This document shows positions 47,999-57,052 of a DNA stretch of 64,000 nucleotides, one piece after another (positions within the stretch are counted from its first letter, which is position 1; each line of letters starts with the position of its first letter). Under the pieces are notes generated by a model, which saw only the letters and a list, made by a program, of their open reading frames with translations, ran no database searches and had not been told where the DNA came from. A program made the position numbers and the translations under genes. Source of the DNA: Versatilivorator sp963663845 (lineage in GTDB: Bacteria > Acidobacteriota > Terriglobia > Versatilivoradales > Versatilivoraceae); the NCBI GenBank assembly GCA_963663845.2, contig OY760650.2:806001-870000 (forward strand), written 5' to 3'.

Positions 47999-49746
47999 GG
48001 GGCGACTCCTTCCAGGGCGTCTTCCAGCCCGGCGAACACTTCCCGCAATCGGCGCAACACCTCGGGCCTGGCCGACCAGAACCCCCGTCCGGAGGCTTCC
48101 AGCAGCCGGCCCACCAGGGTCTGGGCCGAGTGGGGGTTGAGGCTCTGCAGCCGCTCCAGCATCCGGGAGTCCAGCACGAAGGTCTCGGCCACCTCGTCGT
48201 AGATCCAGTCCTCGACGGCATCGGCCGTGGCCGACCACCCGAAGGTGTTGGCGAGCTGGTGCTCGATCTCGGCCACGCCGCTGAAGCCGTGCTTGAGCAT
48301 GCCCTCGTACCACTTGGGATTCAGCACCTTGGTGCGGCTCTCCAGTTGCAGCGTTTCCTGGAGCGTACGGACCCTGGATTGGGGGGTGAGCGAGTCGGAC
48401 AGGTAGACCCGGGGCCGCTGGCCGGACCGCTCCTCCACGGCCTTGGTCACTCCTCCCAGGTACTCGAAGTAGTGATCCACGTCGGAAATGCCCACCTCGG
48501 TGCTGTCGATGTTCTGATAGCTGGCCTCCACCCGCGAGAGGGCGCTGTCCAGCAGCGCCTGGGCCTCCATCCCCTCCAGGGACCGGCCCCGGGCGTCACG
48601 CCCGTAGGCGAAGCACTTGCGCTTGACGAAGAGGTCGCCCAGCTCCCTGGCGTCCTCCCACTGGCTCTGCAGCACCATGAAGTTGACGTTGGTGCCGTAG
48701 TTCCCGGCCGCGTTGGAGAACACGCGCGTCGCCGCGTCCTGGAAGGTGGACCGGTCGCGGTCCATCTGCTGTTGGACGTGCTTGCGGACGAAGTTCCGCT
48801 CGGGGGGCTCCTCCAGGGCGGCCACCCGCTTGACGGCCCGGTCGAGCAGCTCCATGGTGGAGGCGAACAGGTCCCGGAAGATGCCCGAGACGGTCATGAC
48901 CACGTCGATTCTGGGCCGTCCCAGTCGTTCCAGGGGAATGGCCTCCACCTCGGTCACCCGGTTGAGTCCGTCCCGAACCGGCCGCACCCCCAGCAGCCAC
49001 AGAACCTGGGCCACCGCCTCCCCCTCTTTCTTGATGTTGTCGATGCCCCACAACACCATGGCTATGGACTCGGGGACCCGGCCGGTCTCCCGCTGGTGGC
49101 GTTCCAGCAGGGCGCGGGTCAGGGGCTCGGCCCGGCGGAGGGCCAGCGCCGAGGGGATGGCGTAGGGATTGACGGCGTGGGTGTTCCTGCCGGTGGGCAG
49201 AATGGCGGGGTTCTGCAGCAGGTCTCCTCCGGGTCCGGGCGGCAGGTAGTCCCCTCTCAGGGCGGCCACCAGGCCCTCCAGTTCCCGGTTGGACTGGAGG
49301 CTCAGGTTCAGCTCGGACAGGAAGGCCAGGATCTCCAGGGACGCATCCTCGGCCACCCCGGCGCGCTGCTGGAGCCACAGCGCCGTTTCCCGCTCGGGTT
49401 GCTCTCCCGGCGCCAGCAGGCGCCGGACGGTCTCACGGGTCAGGCTCTCCACCGCCTCCCGCTCCCGCATGCGCTCCCCGGAGGCCCGGCTCTCCTCCAG
49501 CAAGCGGGCAAAGGGGGACAGCCCCAGTCCCGAGGCGATGAGATCGGTCAGGGCCGGAAGGCCGAGCTCGGGACGGGGGAAGGAGGCCACCATGGCCAGC
49601 AGGTGAACGGTCTCGGCCTCGGCGGCGGGCTTTCCAAAGGTGTGCAGTCCGGTGGGAATGAGGCGCTGCTCGATTTCCAGCACCCGTTCGTAGAGGGCCA
49701 ACACCCGGCGGTCTCGTTCTTCGCTGGTCATCGATCTCTCGTCCAT
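47995..49746 (-). CDS. bchH: Magnesium chelatase H subunit, C-terminal part as a separate, upstream gene
   Basis: The 583-residue protein matches the last 40% of BchH/ChlH: RRVLALYERVLEIEQRLIPTGLHTFGKP opens where the other half stops. Then come YLPPGPGGDLLQNPAILPTGRNTHAVNP, MVLWGIDNIKKEGEAVAQVLWLLG, MNFVRKH-type NFVRKHVQQQ, TRVFSNAAGNYGTNVNF, VDHYFEYLGGVTKAV, LNPKWYEGMLKHG and TFGWSATADAVEDWIYDE. GRNTHAVNP is the ChlH form. The two proteins together equal one full H subunit and must associate. ATG 49746 is used; an ATG five codons on is an alternative. It is 49 bases after bchD. Confidence 0.88.
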   Translation of the reverse strand: MDERSMTSEERDRRVLALYERVLEIEQRLIPTGLHTFGKPAAEAETVHLLAMVASFPRPELGLPALTDLIASGLGLSPFARLLEESRASGERMREREAVESLTRETVRRLLAPGEQPERETALWLQQRAGVAEDASLEILAFLSELNLSLQSNRELEGLVAALRGDYLPPGPGGDLLQNPAILPTGRNTHAVNPYAIPSALALRRAEPLTRALLERHQRETGRVPESIAMVLWGIDNIKKEGEAVAQVLWLLGVRPVRDGLNRVTEVEAIPLERLGRPRIDVVMTVSGIFRDLFASTMELLDRAVKRVAALEEPPERNFVRKHVQQQMDRDRSTFQDAATRVFSNAAGNYGTNVNFMVLQSQWEDARELGDLFVKRKCFAYGRDARGRSLEGMEAQALLDSALSRVEASYQNIDSTEVGISDVDHYFEYLGGVTKAVEERSGQRPRVYLSDSLTPQSRVRTLQETLQLESRTKVLNPKWYEGMLKHGFSGVAEIEHQLANTFGWSATADAVEDWIYDEVAETFVLDSRMLERLQSLNPHSAQTLVGRLLEASGRGFWSARPEVLRRLREVFAGLEDALEGVAP

Positions 49747-49795
49747 AACCGAACCGCTCCCGGCTGCGGCCGGCCGGTCGCCGCAATGGCCCGGT

Positions 49796-51775
49796 TCAGC
49801 CGCCGGCCCTGCCCCGCACCTCCCGGACCACCGACTTCACCGCCTGAAACAGCGCCCCCTGGTCCGTCCGGGGCAGCCGCAGGTAGCGAGCCCCGGTCCA
49901 GTCCGCCAGGGTCCGGCCCTCCTCCCCGGCCAAAAAGGAGGGCCGGGTATCCACCACCACCGCGGTCAAGGCTTCCCGGCGGATCTCGCCCCCCAGCAGC
50001 CGCAGTTCCTGCTGCAGGGCGGCCGGGGTCGGTCCCGGTCCCGGGGGAGCGGGACGGGCCGGACGATTGGCCCGGCCGTCGGTGAGAATCAGCAGCACCG
50101 GTTGGGGAGAGCCGCGCAGCCGCGCAGCGCGCGCCACCCCCAGGGCCTGGGCCATGCCGGCGGCCAGGGGAGTGGCTCCGGAGGCGGGCAGCGCCTCCAC
50201 CAGGCGCTTGGCCCGCTGCAGACTGCGGGTGGGTGGAAGCAGCGTTTCCGCGCCCTCGCCGCCGAAGCGGACCAGCGCCACCTGGTCTCGAAAGACGTAG
50301 GCCTGCTGAAGGAGCCGGGCCATGGCCCCCTTGGCCTGGGCCATGCGGTTCACGGCCATACTACCACTGGCGTCCACCACGAAGATAAAGAGGATCCCGG
50401 CCTTGCCGCGAAAACGGCGGAAGCGCAAGTCCGAGGCCCGAATGACCATGGGGCCGCCCGCCCCGCCCCGCGGTCCGCGCCCGGAGGCGGGACGCCGATC
50501 CCGGTCATCGGCGGAGGCCGCGCCTGCCTGCCGCCGGCGCCAGGACTGCCAGGGGGCCGCCGCCCGCAGGGTGGCCGCCACGGCGATGGAACGCCTGCGG
50601 TCCGGCCTCGGGTCGGTGCGAAAGGCCCTGCCCGGAGATCCGGGAAGCCTCCGCGCCCTGGGCGCCGTCCGGCGGCCTGAGGCCCGGGCCGCCGGGAGCC
50701 GGTTGAACATCTCCTCGGGAAACTCTCCGGGCAGTGGGTCCACCGGCATGGGGGACTCGTCCGCGGGGATTGAGCGGTCTTCGCTGGCGGCGCCCGAGTC
50801 GGAGTCGGGGGCCTCGGCGGCGCGATCTTCCTCGGGCCGGGCCTCCTCATGCCGGGGCCCGGACGGGGGCTCCTCATCCGCCGGCAGAGCGCGAGGCCAC
50901 AGGACCAGCCGAGCCGCCATCTCCAGGTCCTCCTCGGATACCCGGCTGCGACCGCACAGGGCCGCCTGGGCCCGGGCCGCCAGCATGGCGAACAGGTCCA
51001 GCCGGTGCCCTTCCAGCCCCAGCCGAGCGGCGTCGGAGATCAGCCGGCGCAGGGCTTCGTCGGGGACGTCGACCCGGCCCAGAAGACGCCGGGCCTGGCG
51101 GATCGTTTCGGCTCCGGCCCCGGCCGGGCCGGAGCCCGCGGGCTCGGCCGCGGCGCCCGGAGGTTCCCAACCCCGCCTGCCTGGTTCAAGACCCTGCAGG
51201 AGCTCCAGCACCGATCGCCGCTGATCCAGGTCGGCGGCAGAAGCGCCGTCTACCAGAAGTCCCACCCGGGCCCCGATGATGGCCGCGGGATGGCCTTCAG
51301 CGGGGTCGTAGGTTCCCAACAGGGTGAACCTGGCGGGGTGGGAGGTGCTCACTCCCTCCCGTTCCACCCTGACCCGGCCGGAATCGAGCGCCGAGGCGAT
51401 GGCGCGAAGCGACGACTCCGGCTGCAGATTGAGGTGATCGACCTGAAGAACGCCCCGATCGGCCCGGGCCAGCAGGCCCGAGCGATAGCGCCAGCGCGAG
51501 CCGGCGGCGGCCGGCTGCGGACTCAAGCCCCCCAGCAGGCGGTCCTCGCCCACTCCCAAGGGGACCCTCACCAGTGCCGCTTCCCGGCCTTTCGGCTTCA
51601 ATGCTTCCAGAAGGGAGGCGAAGGCCTTCACCAGCCTGCGCTTGCCCGTCCCGGACGGCGAAGCCATCAGCAACCCGCCCAGACCAGGTTCCACCGCCAG
51701 CAACATCAAGGCCCGCTTCGCCAGCGGCTGCCCCACCACGGAAGCGAAGGGATCATCGGGAACGGTCATGGACAT
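49796..51775 (-). CDS. bchD: Magnesium chelatase D subunit
   Basis: The 659-residue protein has an AAA+-like N-terminal domain with a degenerate Walker A (SPSGTGKRR, about 40-48). A Pro/Glu/Asp-rich linker runs from about 300 to 360, followed by a C-terminal von Willebrand A domain with MIDAS motif DASGSM at 468-473 and ILTDGRANRP later. This is the BchD architecture; it forms the ring with BchI that drives metal insertion by BchH. It lies eight bases downstream of bchI. Confidence 0.92.
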   Translation of the reverse strand: MSMTVPDDPFASVVGQPLAKRALMLLAVEPGLGGLLMASPSGTGKRRLVKAFASLLEALKPKGREAALVRVPLGVGEDRLLGGLSPQPAAAGSRWRYRSGLLARADRGVLQVDHLNLQPESSLRAIASALDSGRVRVEREGVSTSHPARFTLLGTYDPAEGHPAAIIGARVGLLVDGASAADLDQRRSVLELLQGLEPGRRGWEPPGAAAEPAGSGPAGAGAETIRQARRLLGRVDVPDEALRRLISDAARLGLEGHRLDLFAMLAARAQAALCGRSRVSEEDLEMAARLVLWPRALPADEEPPSGPRHEEARPEEDRAAEAPDSDSGAASEDRSIPADESPMPVDPLPGEFPEEMFNRLPAARASGRRTAPRARRLPGSPGRAFRTDPRPDRRRSIAVAATLRAAAPWQSWRRRQAGAASADDRDRRPASGRGPRGGAGGPMVIRASDLRFRRFRGKAGILFIFVVDASGSMAVNRMAQAKGAMARLLQQAYVFRDQVALVRFGGEGAETLLPPTRSLQRAKRLVEALPASGATPLAAGMAQALGVARAARLRGSPQPVLLILTDGRANRPARPAPPGPGPTPAALQQELRLLGGEIRREALTAVVVDTRPSFLAGEEGRTLADWTGARYLRLPRTDQGALFQAVKSVVREVRGRAGG

Positions 51776-51783
51776 GCAACTCG

Positions 51784-52902
51784 CTAACCCCCGGCCGCCC
51801 GGGCGTCCTCGGGCTCCAGCGGAAACACCCGGTCCAGGGCCTGCTCGATTCGGGCAGCCGACTCCAGCGGCTCCAGGGGGTCCTTCTGCAGCCGGTGGCG
51901 CAGCGACATGACGGCCACCCGACGGATATCCTCGGGCAGGACCCCGTCCCTTCCCCTCCAGGCGGCCAGGGCGCGGGAGGCCCGATAGAGGGTCAGCTCG
52001 CCCCGGTGGCCGGCCACTTCCAGCCGCAGGCAGAGCTCGGCCATGCCCCGCAGCAACCCGGCATCCACCCCGACCCGGGCGAGGCGGGAAAGGGCCGACT
52101 TCAGCTTGCGCCGCAACTCCTCCTGGAGAAGTTCGGCCTGGGCGCAGAACCCGGCGGGATCCTGTTCGAAGCCTTGACGCCTGCGCACGATCTCGATGCG
52201 CTCGTCCAGGTCATCCAGGGTCTTGACCTCCACGAACAGGCCGAAGCGATCCAGCAACTGGGGCCTCAACTCCCCTTCCTCGGGATTGCCCGATCCCACC
52301 AGCACGAAGCGGGCGGCGTGGCTGACCGAGAGGCCCTCCCGCTCCACCTGGTTGCGGCCGCTGGCGGCTGCATCCAGCAGGAGGTCCACCAGGAAGTCTT
52401 CCAGCAGATTGACCTCGTCGATGTAGAGAAAGCCCTGATGGGACTGGGCCAGCAGGCCCGGCTGGAACACCTTGGCCCCCCGGTTCAAGGCCTGTTCGAT
52501 GTCGAGACTGCCGCAGACCCGATCTTCGGTGGCCCCCAGGGGCAGATCGACCACCGGGACGGCAAAGGACTCCCGGGGCAGGCGCTTGCCCTTTCCCAAA
52601 CGCCGGCGGCATTGGCGGCAGAGGTCCCGAACCCGGTCCGGATCGCAGTTGAAGGGGCAGCCCTTCACCCGGACCTTGGGAGGCAGCAGGTCGGCCAGGG
52701 CCCTCACCGCCGTGGACTTGGCGGTTCCCCGGTGCCCCATGGCCACCACGCCTCCGATATGGGAGTCGAGGACCGTCAGCAGCAGGGCCAGCTTCATGTC
52801 CTCCTGGCCGACGATGGCCGAAAAGGGGTAGACGGAAGGCGCACTTCCACGGGGCGCCTTGGCTTTTCCGGGCTTGGTCGGGCGAGGTTCAGGCAGGCTC
52901 AC
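51784..52902 (-). CDS. bchI: Magnesium chelatase ATPase subunit I
   Basis: The 372-residue AAA+ ATPase has Walker A GHRGTAKST at 56-64 and four Cys at 82, 86, 95 and 98 (CPFNCDPD...LCRQC). VVDLPLGATEDRVCGSLD, Walker B FLYIDEVNLL near 158-167, the sensor region FVLVGSGNPEEG and Arg-finger LLDRFGLFVEV follow. This is the complete BchI/ChlI form. The start is a GTG, with no strong ribosome site. It is the first gene of the I-D-H(C)-H(N) set, so the promoter should lie in 52903-53085. Confidence 0.95.
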   Translation of the reverse strand: MSLPEPRPTKPGKAKAPRGSAPSVYPFSAIVGQEDMKLALLLTVLDSHIGGVVAMGHRGTAKSTAVRALADLLPPKVRVKGCPFNCDPDRVRDLCRQCRRRLGKGKRLPRESFAVPVVDLPLGATEDRVCGSLDIEQALNRGAKVFQPGLLAQSHQGFLYIDEVNLLEDFLVDLLLDAAASGRNQVEREGLSVSHAARFVLVGSGNPEEGELRPQLLDRFGLFVEVKTLDDLDERIEIVRRRQGFEQDPAGFCAQAELLQEELRRKLKSALSRLARVGVDAGLLRGMAELCLRLEVAGHRGELTLYRASRALAAWRGRDGVLPEDIRRVAVMSLRHRLQKDPLEPLESAARIEQALDRVFPLEPEDARAAGG

Positions 52903-53085
52903 GTGTCAAGGGGTGTGGTCGGGCCGTCCGGCAGGAGTCTTCAAGCAGTCGCCGACGCTGCTTGCCGCCTAACCCTAATGGGAGACCGACGGGCTGTCAA
53001 GGATGCGGAAACGACCCACGAAGGATTGTAGATTTTCGATTTCGGATTCGAGGCGTAATCAGACTGCATCACTCCCCGATCAACA
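52903..53085. other. Leader region upstream of bchI
   Basis: Non-coding. A small hairpin AAGCAG-TCGCCGACG-CTGCTT lies near 52942-52962. The segment 53025-53050 (GGATTGTAGATTTTCGATTT) resembles part of the gspI/gspJ leader repeats. No convincing cobalamin riboswitch is recognised. Confidence 0.4.
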
Positions 53086-53294
53086 GAGCCTTTTGCAAAA
53101 TTCGGCGGCGGGACGTTTACCGAGAATGGCCACAAAAGGCACAAAAACACAAAAAGAACATCGGATCGGCAAGACTCGAGTTCAAGAAACTCGTTCTGTG
53201 CCTTTTGTGCCTTTTTTTGTGCTTTTTGTGGTGTATGCCGGAGCCGGTAGGCCGCCTCAATGTCATTTCCGTTTGGGAATTTTGCAAAAGACTC
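53086..53294. repeat. 209 bp terminal-inverted-repeat element with different interior, copy E
   Basis: It has the same ends as copies A and B (GAGCCTTTTGCAAAA, and TTTTGCAAAAGACTC with one change). The interior lacks the GC arms. Instead, GGCCACAAAAGGCACAAAAA and GTGCCTTTTGTGCCTTTTTT with TGTGCTTTTTGTGG form a different inverted pair. AACA flanks both ends and may be a 4 bp target duplication. Confidence 0.75.
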
Positions 53295-53330
53295 AACAAT
53301 CAGAAATCAACAATCGACGATTCGCGGGGA

Positions 53331-53696
53331 TCAAATCAGGTCGTCGACATCCACTCGCAGGGCCGTGGCCAAGCGCTTCAAGGCGTTGATTGAACCGGGC
53401 TTTTTGCGGTTCTCCATGGCCGACAGATAGGAGGCGGCAACTCCGGCGGCAGCGGCAAGCTCAACCCCCGTCAAGCCGCGATACTCCCGCCAGACGCGCA
53501 CCGGATTCTCCCCCGCCAGCAGCCGGTCCACCAGCTCGATGGGAACGGATTCCTCGTCAGGATCCTCAAGCACCCGCCGCATGGCGGCAGCGTCCCGCGC
53601 ATCCTCGTCAACGGCGGTGCGCAACGCCTCGTATTCGGAAAGGGGAACGACAACATAGGCTTCCCCGGCCAGGGTGATGGTTTGGGGTCTGGTCAC
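53331..53696 (-). CDS. XRE-family helix-turn-helix antitoxin-like regulator
   Basis: The 121-residue protein starts at a GTG with GGAGG nine bases upstream. The first 20 residues (TLAGEAYVVVPLSEYEALR) look like a Phd-type beta hairpin, followed by an acidic helical linker. From about residue 68 an XRE domain follows: VWREYRGLTGVELAAAAGVAASYLSAMENRKKPGSINALKRLATAL. Such proteins usually pair with a RelE/ParE toxin, but no toxin gene adjoins on either side, so it is an orphan here. Confidence 0.82.
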   Translation of the reverse strand: MTRPQTITLAGEAYVVVPLSEYEALRTAVDEDARDAAAMRRVLEDPDEESVPIELVDRLLAGENPVRVWREYRGLTGVELAAAAGVAASYLSAMENRKKPGSINALKRLATALRVDVDDLI

Positions 53697-53851
53697 GAGT
53701 AGGCGCCTCCACGGGGCAAGATATTGGTAATTGTAACAAAACAACCCGTCCCGCCTCCCCAGATTTGATATTCTCTGCCCGGCCGAGCGGATGCCGCCGG
53801 CGCGGCTGGGAACCAATGGGAGCCGATCTACCCGAAAGAGGAGAATCGCCG

Positions 53852-54850
53852 ATGACCAAGGACTGGGAACTCAGGGATTGCGACCGGGAGTTCTTTGAAA
53901 GAGAGCTGCGAAGCTTCGTGCCGGAGAAGATCTTCGACGCCCACGCCCATCTCTACGAGACCTGGCACTGGGGACGCGGCGAGGGTGGGATGCAGGGGCC
54001 CAGGGTGGCGACCCTGGCCGAGTTCCGCCGCCTGATGGAGTGGATCACGCCCGGCAGCCATACCACGGCGCTCTTCTTCGGAGTGGGATTCAGCGACGAA
54101 CGCCTCCACCCCTCAAACGAGTTCGTGGCCGCCGAGGTGAGCCTGGATCCGGAATGCCGCGGGCAGATGGTGATCTCCCCCCGCATGGACCCCGAGGAGG
54201 TCCGGCAGGAGGCCAAGCGGCTGGGCTTTACCGGCCTCAAGGTCTACCACACCTTCGTCCAGGGAGAAGTCACCTGGCATGCGGATATCTCCAGGTTTCT
54301 CACCGAGGAGCACGTGCGGGTGGCCCACCAGGAGGGCTGGACCATCACGCTCCACATGGTCAAGGACCGGGCCATGGCGGATGCGGCCAACCAGCAGCGA
54401 ATCGTGGAGTACTGCACCCGCTACCCGGACATGAAGCTCATCCTGGCCCACGCGGCCCGGGGCTTCAATCCCTACCACACGGTGGAGGGCATCCAGGCTC
54501 TGAAGGGACTGCGCAACGTCTGGTGCGACACCTCGGCGGTCACCGAGGCCGGAGCCTTCGAGGCCATCGTGGACACCCTGGGCCACGACCGGCTGTTGTG
54601 GGGGTCCGATTTTCCGGTCAGCCACGGGCGCGGGCGCTGCATAGCCATCGGAGACCAGTTCTTCTGGCTGGGAGAGGACAGCCTGGACTGGGACAGCGTG
54701 GCGGCCCAGGCCTCCCTTGAGCCCGTGCTGACGGGCCTGGAGTCCCTGCGGGTCCTGAAGCTGGCCGCGCGGCACCTGCGGCTGAGCGACAGCCAGGTGG
54801 AGGACATTTTCTACACCAACGCCCGGAGGATGCTGGGAATGGACGGCTGA
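53852..54850 (+). CDS. Amidohydrolase family 2 protein
   Basis: The 332-residue TIM-barrel hydrolase starts at an ATG with GAGGAG nine bases upstream, which excludes a longer frame. Metal ligands appear in order: IFDAHAHLYE (HxH), a GFTGLKVYHTF strand, TITLHMVKD, KLILAHAARG and the final LLWGSDFPVSHG with the catalytic Asp. This is the PF04909 layout (decarboxylase/lactonase-like enzymes). Substrate cannot be deduced. Confidence 0.9.
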   Translation: MTKDWELRDCDREFFERELRSFVPEKIFDAHAHLYETWHWGRGEGGMQGPRVATLAEFRRLMEWITPGSHTTALFFGVGFSDERLHPSNEFVAAEVSLDPECRGQMVISPRMDPEEVRQEAKRLGFTGLKVYHTFVQGEVTWHADISRFLTEEHVRVAHQEGWTITLHMVKDRAMADAANQQRIVEYCTRYPDMKLILAHAARGFNPYHTVEGIQALKGLRNVWCDTSAVTEAGAFEAIVDTLGHDRLLWGSDFPVSHGRGRCIAIGDQFFWLGEDSLDWDSVAAQASLEPVLTGLESLRVLKLAARHLRLSDSQVEDIFYTNARRMLGMDG

Positions 54851-54889
54851 GGGACTGCTTGTTGGCGAACGTGGATAGGGGACGTTGCC

Positions 54890-54990
54890 GGGAATGGCCA
54901 CAAAAGGCACAAAACCGCAAAAAGAGCGGAACGAAATCCGTCTATTGGTGTTCATTCGTGTCCATTCGTGGTTCGCCGTTTTCCTTCGTG
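54890..54990. repeat. Dispersed non-coding repeat with GGCCACAAAAGGCACAAAA
   Basis: AATGGCCACAAAAGGCACAA is followed by AACCGCAAAAAGAG and then TTCATTCGTGTCCATTCGTGG. The first part matches the left interior of the element at 53086-53294. No gene is supported here. Confidence 0.6.
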
Positions 54991-55022
54991 GATCGAGTTC
55001 CGACTCCGCTTGGGAACCCGGG

Positions 55023-57008
55023 CTAGAACAGCGGCCGGCCGACCATGGCCGGGTCGGCAGGGAGGCCGAACTCGGCCAGGATGGTGGGAGCCAGGTCGGT
55101 CAGGGCCGGCTTCTCCAGCCGGATCTTGCGATTGCTGATCAGAATGCCGGGGACCGCCTCGGCGTGGATCAGGTGGTCGCCGCTCCACTTGTCGAGGTTG
55201 TCCTCCAGCACCGCCTCCGGGAACCTGCCCAGGGTGGTCTCCCAGGAGGCCCGGTAGCCCCGGTGATAGCCGAGGACCAGGTCGGGGCCCTCCCGCAGCA
55301 GCGGGCCGCTGTAGATCGAGTCCGGCCGGTGCACCCGGGCCAACACCGCCTCTCCGGATTGCGGATCGCGCAACTCCAGCAGCCGGGTGGTGATTTCCTG
55401 GAGAAGCGCCTCCTCTTCCGCTCCCTTGCGGACGATTCCCCTGGGTTCCCTTCCGTAGAGGTTGAGGTAGAGTCCGTTGAAGCCGAATCCGTAGGCCCGG
55501 GTCCGACTCCAGTCGACGTTGCGCAGCATGCCTTCCTCGTCGCCCTGCATCACGGTGACGTAGCCCTGTTGCCGGAGCCAGGTGTTCAGGTGAAAGGCCC
55601 GGTAGAAGGGGGCAAACCCGTGGTCCGACATCACCAGCAGGGTGGTGCGGTCGTCGGCCTCCTCCAGGATCCGACCCAGGACCCGGTCCATCTCGCGGTA
55701 AGCGCCGGCAATCGTCCCGGCATGGGGTGAATCGGGCTGGAAGCCCGGATGCCGGGGGTCCATGGCGCTCCAGAACATGTGGCAGAGCTGGTCCAGCCGG
55801 CCCAGATAGAAGAAGAACAAGCCCTCCCGGAATTCTCTCAAACCGGTCTCCAGCATCCGCAACTCTTCCTCGAAGACCGAGTCCGCCTGCTGCAGGAACT
55901 CTTCCTCGTCCAGAACTCCCGAGGAAAGGGCCTTGGTGTCTTCGGGGATGCCGAGGGTGGAATAGAGGCCGATCTGCTCGCACAGGCGATGGCTGTAGTC
56001 GGCCGGATGGGAGATGGGAAGGGCGGGATGGGAGGGATGGATGTTGACCGGGGTGACGTAGATCTGAAGACTGGGGGCTGCCTGCTTCAGATAGAAGCGG
56101 CAGATCCCCCGCACGCTGTGAAGCAAGGGCACCAGCTCGAATTCGACTTCGACCCAGGGGCTCCAGCTTCCTTCCTGCAGCAGAAACCGGCGGTCTCCGA
56201 GCTCGACCCGCACCACCCGGCTCTCGGGATCGACGGTTCCCCGAAAGCTCGTCCAGGCTTGGCCGCCATCGGCCCTGAAGGGATTGGGCGGCCCCGTGAT
56301 TCGGGCCTGGAAACTCCGGTTGCGAACCGTCAGAGGAATGACCTTCCCGCCGGAGATCTCTCCGGAGGGAAGCTCGGGATCCTGGGTGTAGAAGGAGAAG
56401 GCGCCGTAGGTCCCCTGAAGATCGGGGGTTCCCATTCCCGAGAGCTGTTTGCCGGACTCGCCGGCCGGCGGGAAGTTGGCGGGCGCCCGCAGTATGGTGG
56501 ACGGAATGCCGCGGCGGCCGAGGATTTCCCAGAAGGCCTTGCCCTTGCGCAGGAGCGTCACCCGGCCTGCCGAGAGCGGCACTCTCCACGACCCCATGGA
56601 CAGGGCATAGGCGCCTTCCTCGCTGCGTGAAGTGGACAGGTAGGGGGACAGGGTGGCCGGGTCCCGGTGAATGAAGTCGAAGATTCCGTGCCCGCCCGGA
56701 TCCATGCCCGTGATGAAGCTGGACCAGGCAACGGGACTCTGAGGAGGCATGCTGGTCCGCAAGGGGCGGAAATGGTCTTCGTCCATGAAGCGGCCGAAGT
56801 TGGGCATCCGGCCTTCCTCCACGAATTTCTTCAGCAGGACCGGGTCCATGCCGTCGATGCCCAGCACGATCACCTTTTTGTCGGTGGCCGTCCCGGCGGG
56901 AGGGCCGGACTGGCAGCAGGTCAGCGCCAGGGGCAGGAGCAGGCCGGGCAGCCATGCCCATCGTCGCTCGCGACCGCCGGGCGGCCTGCCGCATCCGGAT
57001 GAAGCCAT
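55023..57008 (-). CDS. Alkaline-phosphatase-superfamily phosphodiesterase lipoprotein
   Basis: The 661-residue protein has a basic, hydrophobic N-terminus ending LALTCCQSG, a likely lipoprotein signal. The type I phosphodiesterase domain has VIVLGIDGMDPVLLKKFVEEGRMPNF with the metal-binding Asp, SPVAWSSFITGMDPGGHGIFDFI with the Ser nucleophile region, FFFYLGRLDQLCHMFW, and TTLLVMSDHGFAPF. It presumably hydrolyses a phosphodiester or sulfate ester outside the inner membrane. Residues 200-330 insert a beta-rich region. Substrate unknown. Confidence 0.88.
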   Translation of the reverse strand: MASSGCGRPPGGRERRWAWLPGLLLPLALTCCQSGPPAGTATDKKVIVLGIDGMDPVLLKKFVEEGRMPNFGRFMDEDHFRPLRTSMPPQSPVAWSSFITGMDPGGHGIFDFIHRDPATLSPYLSTSRSEEGAYALSMGSWRVPLSAGRVTLLRKGKAFWEILGRRGIPSTILRAPANFPPAGESGKQLSGMGTPDLQGTYGAFSFYTQDPELPSGEISGGKVIPLTVRNRSFQARITGPPNPFRADGGQAWTSFRGTVDPESRVVRVELGDRRFLLQEGSWSPWVEVEFELVPLLHSVRGICRFYLKQAAPSLQIYVTPVNIHPSHPALPISHPADYSHRLCEQIGLYSTLGIPEDTKALSSGVLDEEEFLQQADSVFEEELRMLETGLREFREGLFFFYLGRLDQLCHMFWSAMDPRHPGFQPDSPHAGTIAGAYREMDRVLGRILEEADDRTTLLVMSDHGFAPFYRAFHLNTWLRQQGYVTVMQGDEEGMLRNVDWSRTRAYGFGFNGLYLNLYGREPRGIVRKGAEEEALLQEITTRLLELRDPQSGEAVLARVHRPDSIYSGPLLREGPDLVLGYHRGYRASWETTLGRFPEAVLEDNLDKWSGDHLIHAEAVPGILISNRKIRLEKPALTDLAPTILAEFGLPADPAMVGRPLF

Positions 57009-57052
57009 GGGGCTCCTCGTTGGGGCGCCCGGTCGCTTGAGTTATACTACCC

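Noticed and set aside
45785..49746. Calling the H-type proteins CobN
   Set aside because: GRNTHAVNP and EFMPGKQVG match BchH/ChlH better than the CobN equivalents, and BchI/BchD adjoin; metal specificity is left open.
52960..53010. GGGAGACCGACGGGC, recalling a B12 box of a cobalamin riboswitch upstream of bchI
   Set aside because: It is on the wrong strand for bchI, and the other conserved parts of the riboswitch are not visible.
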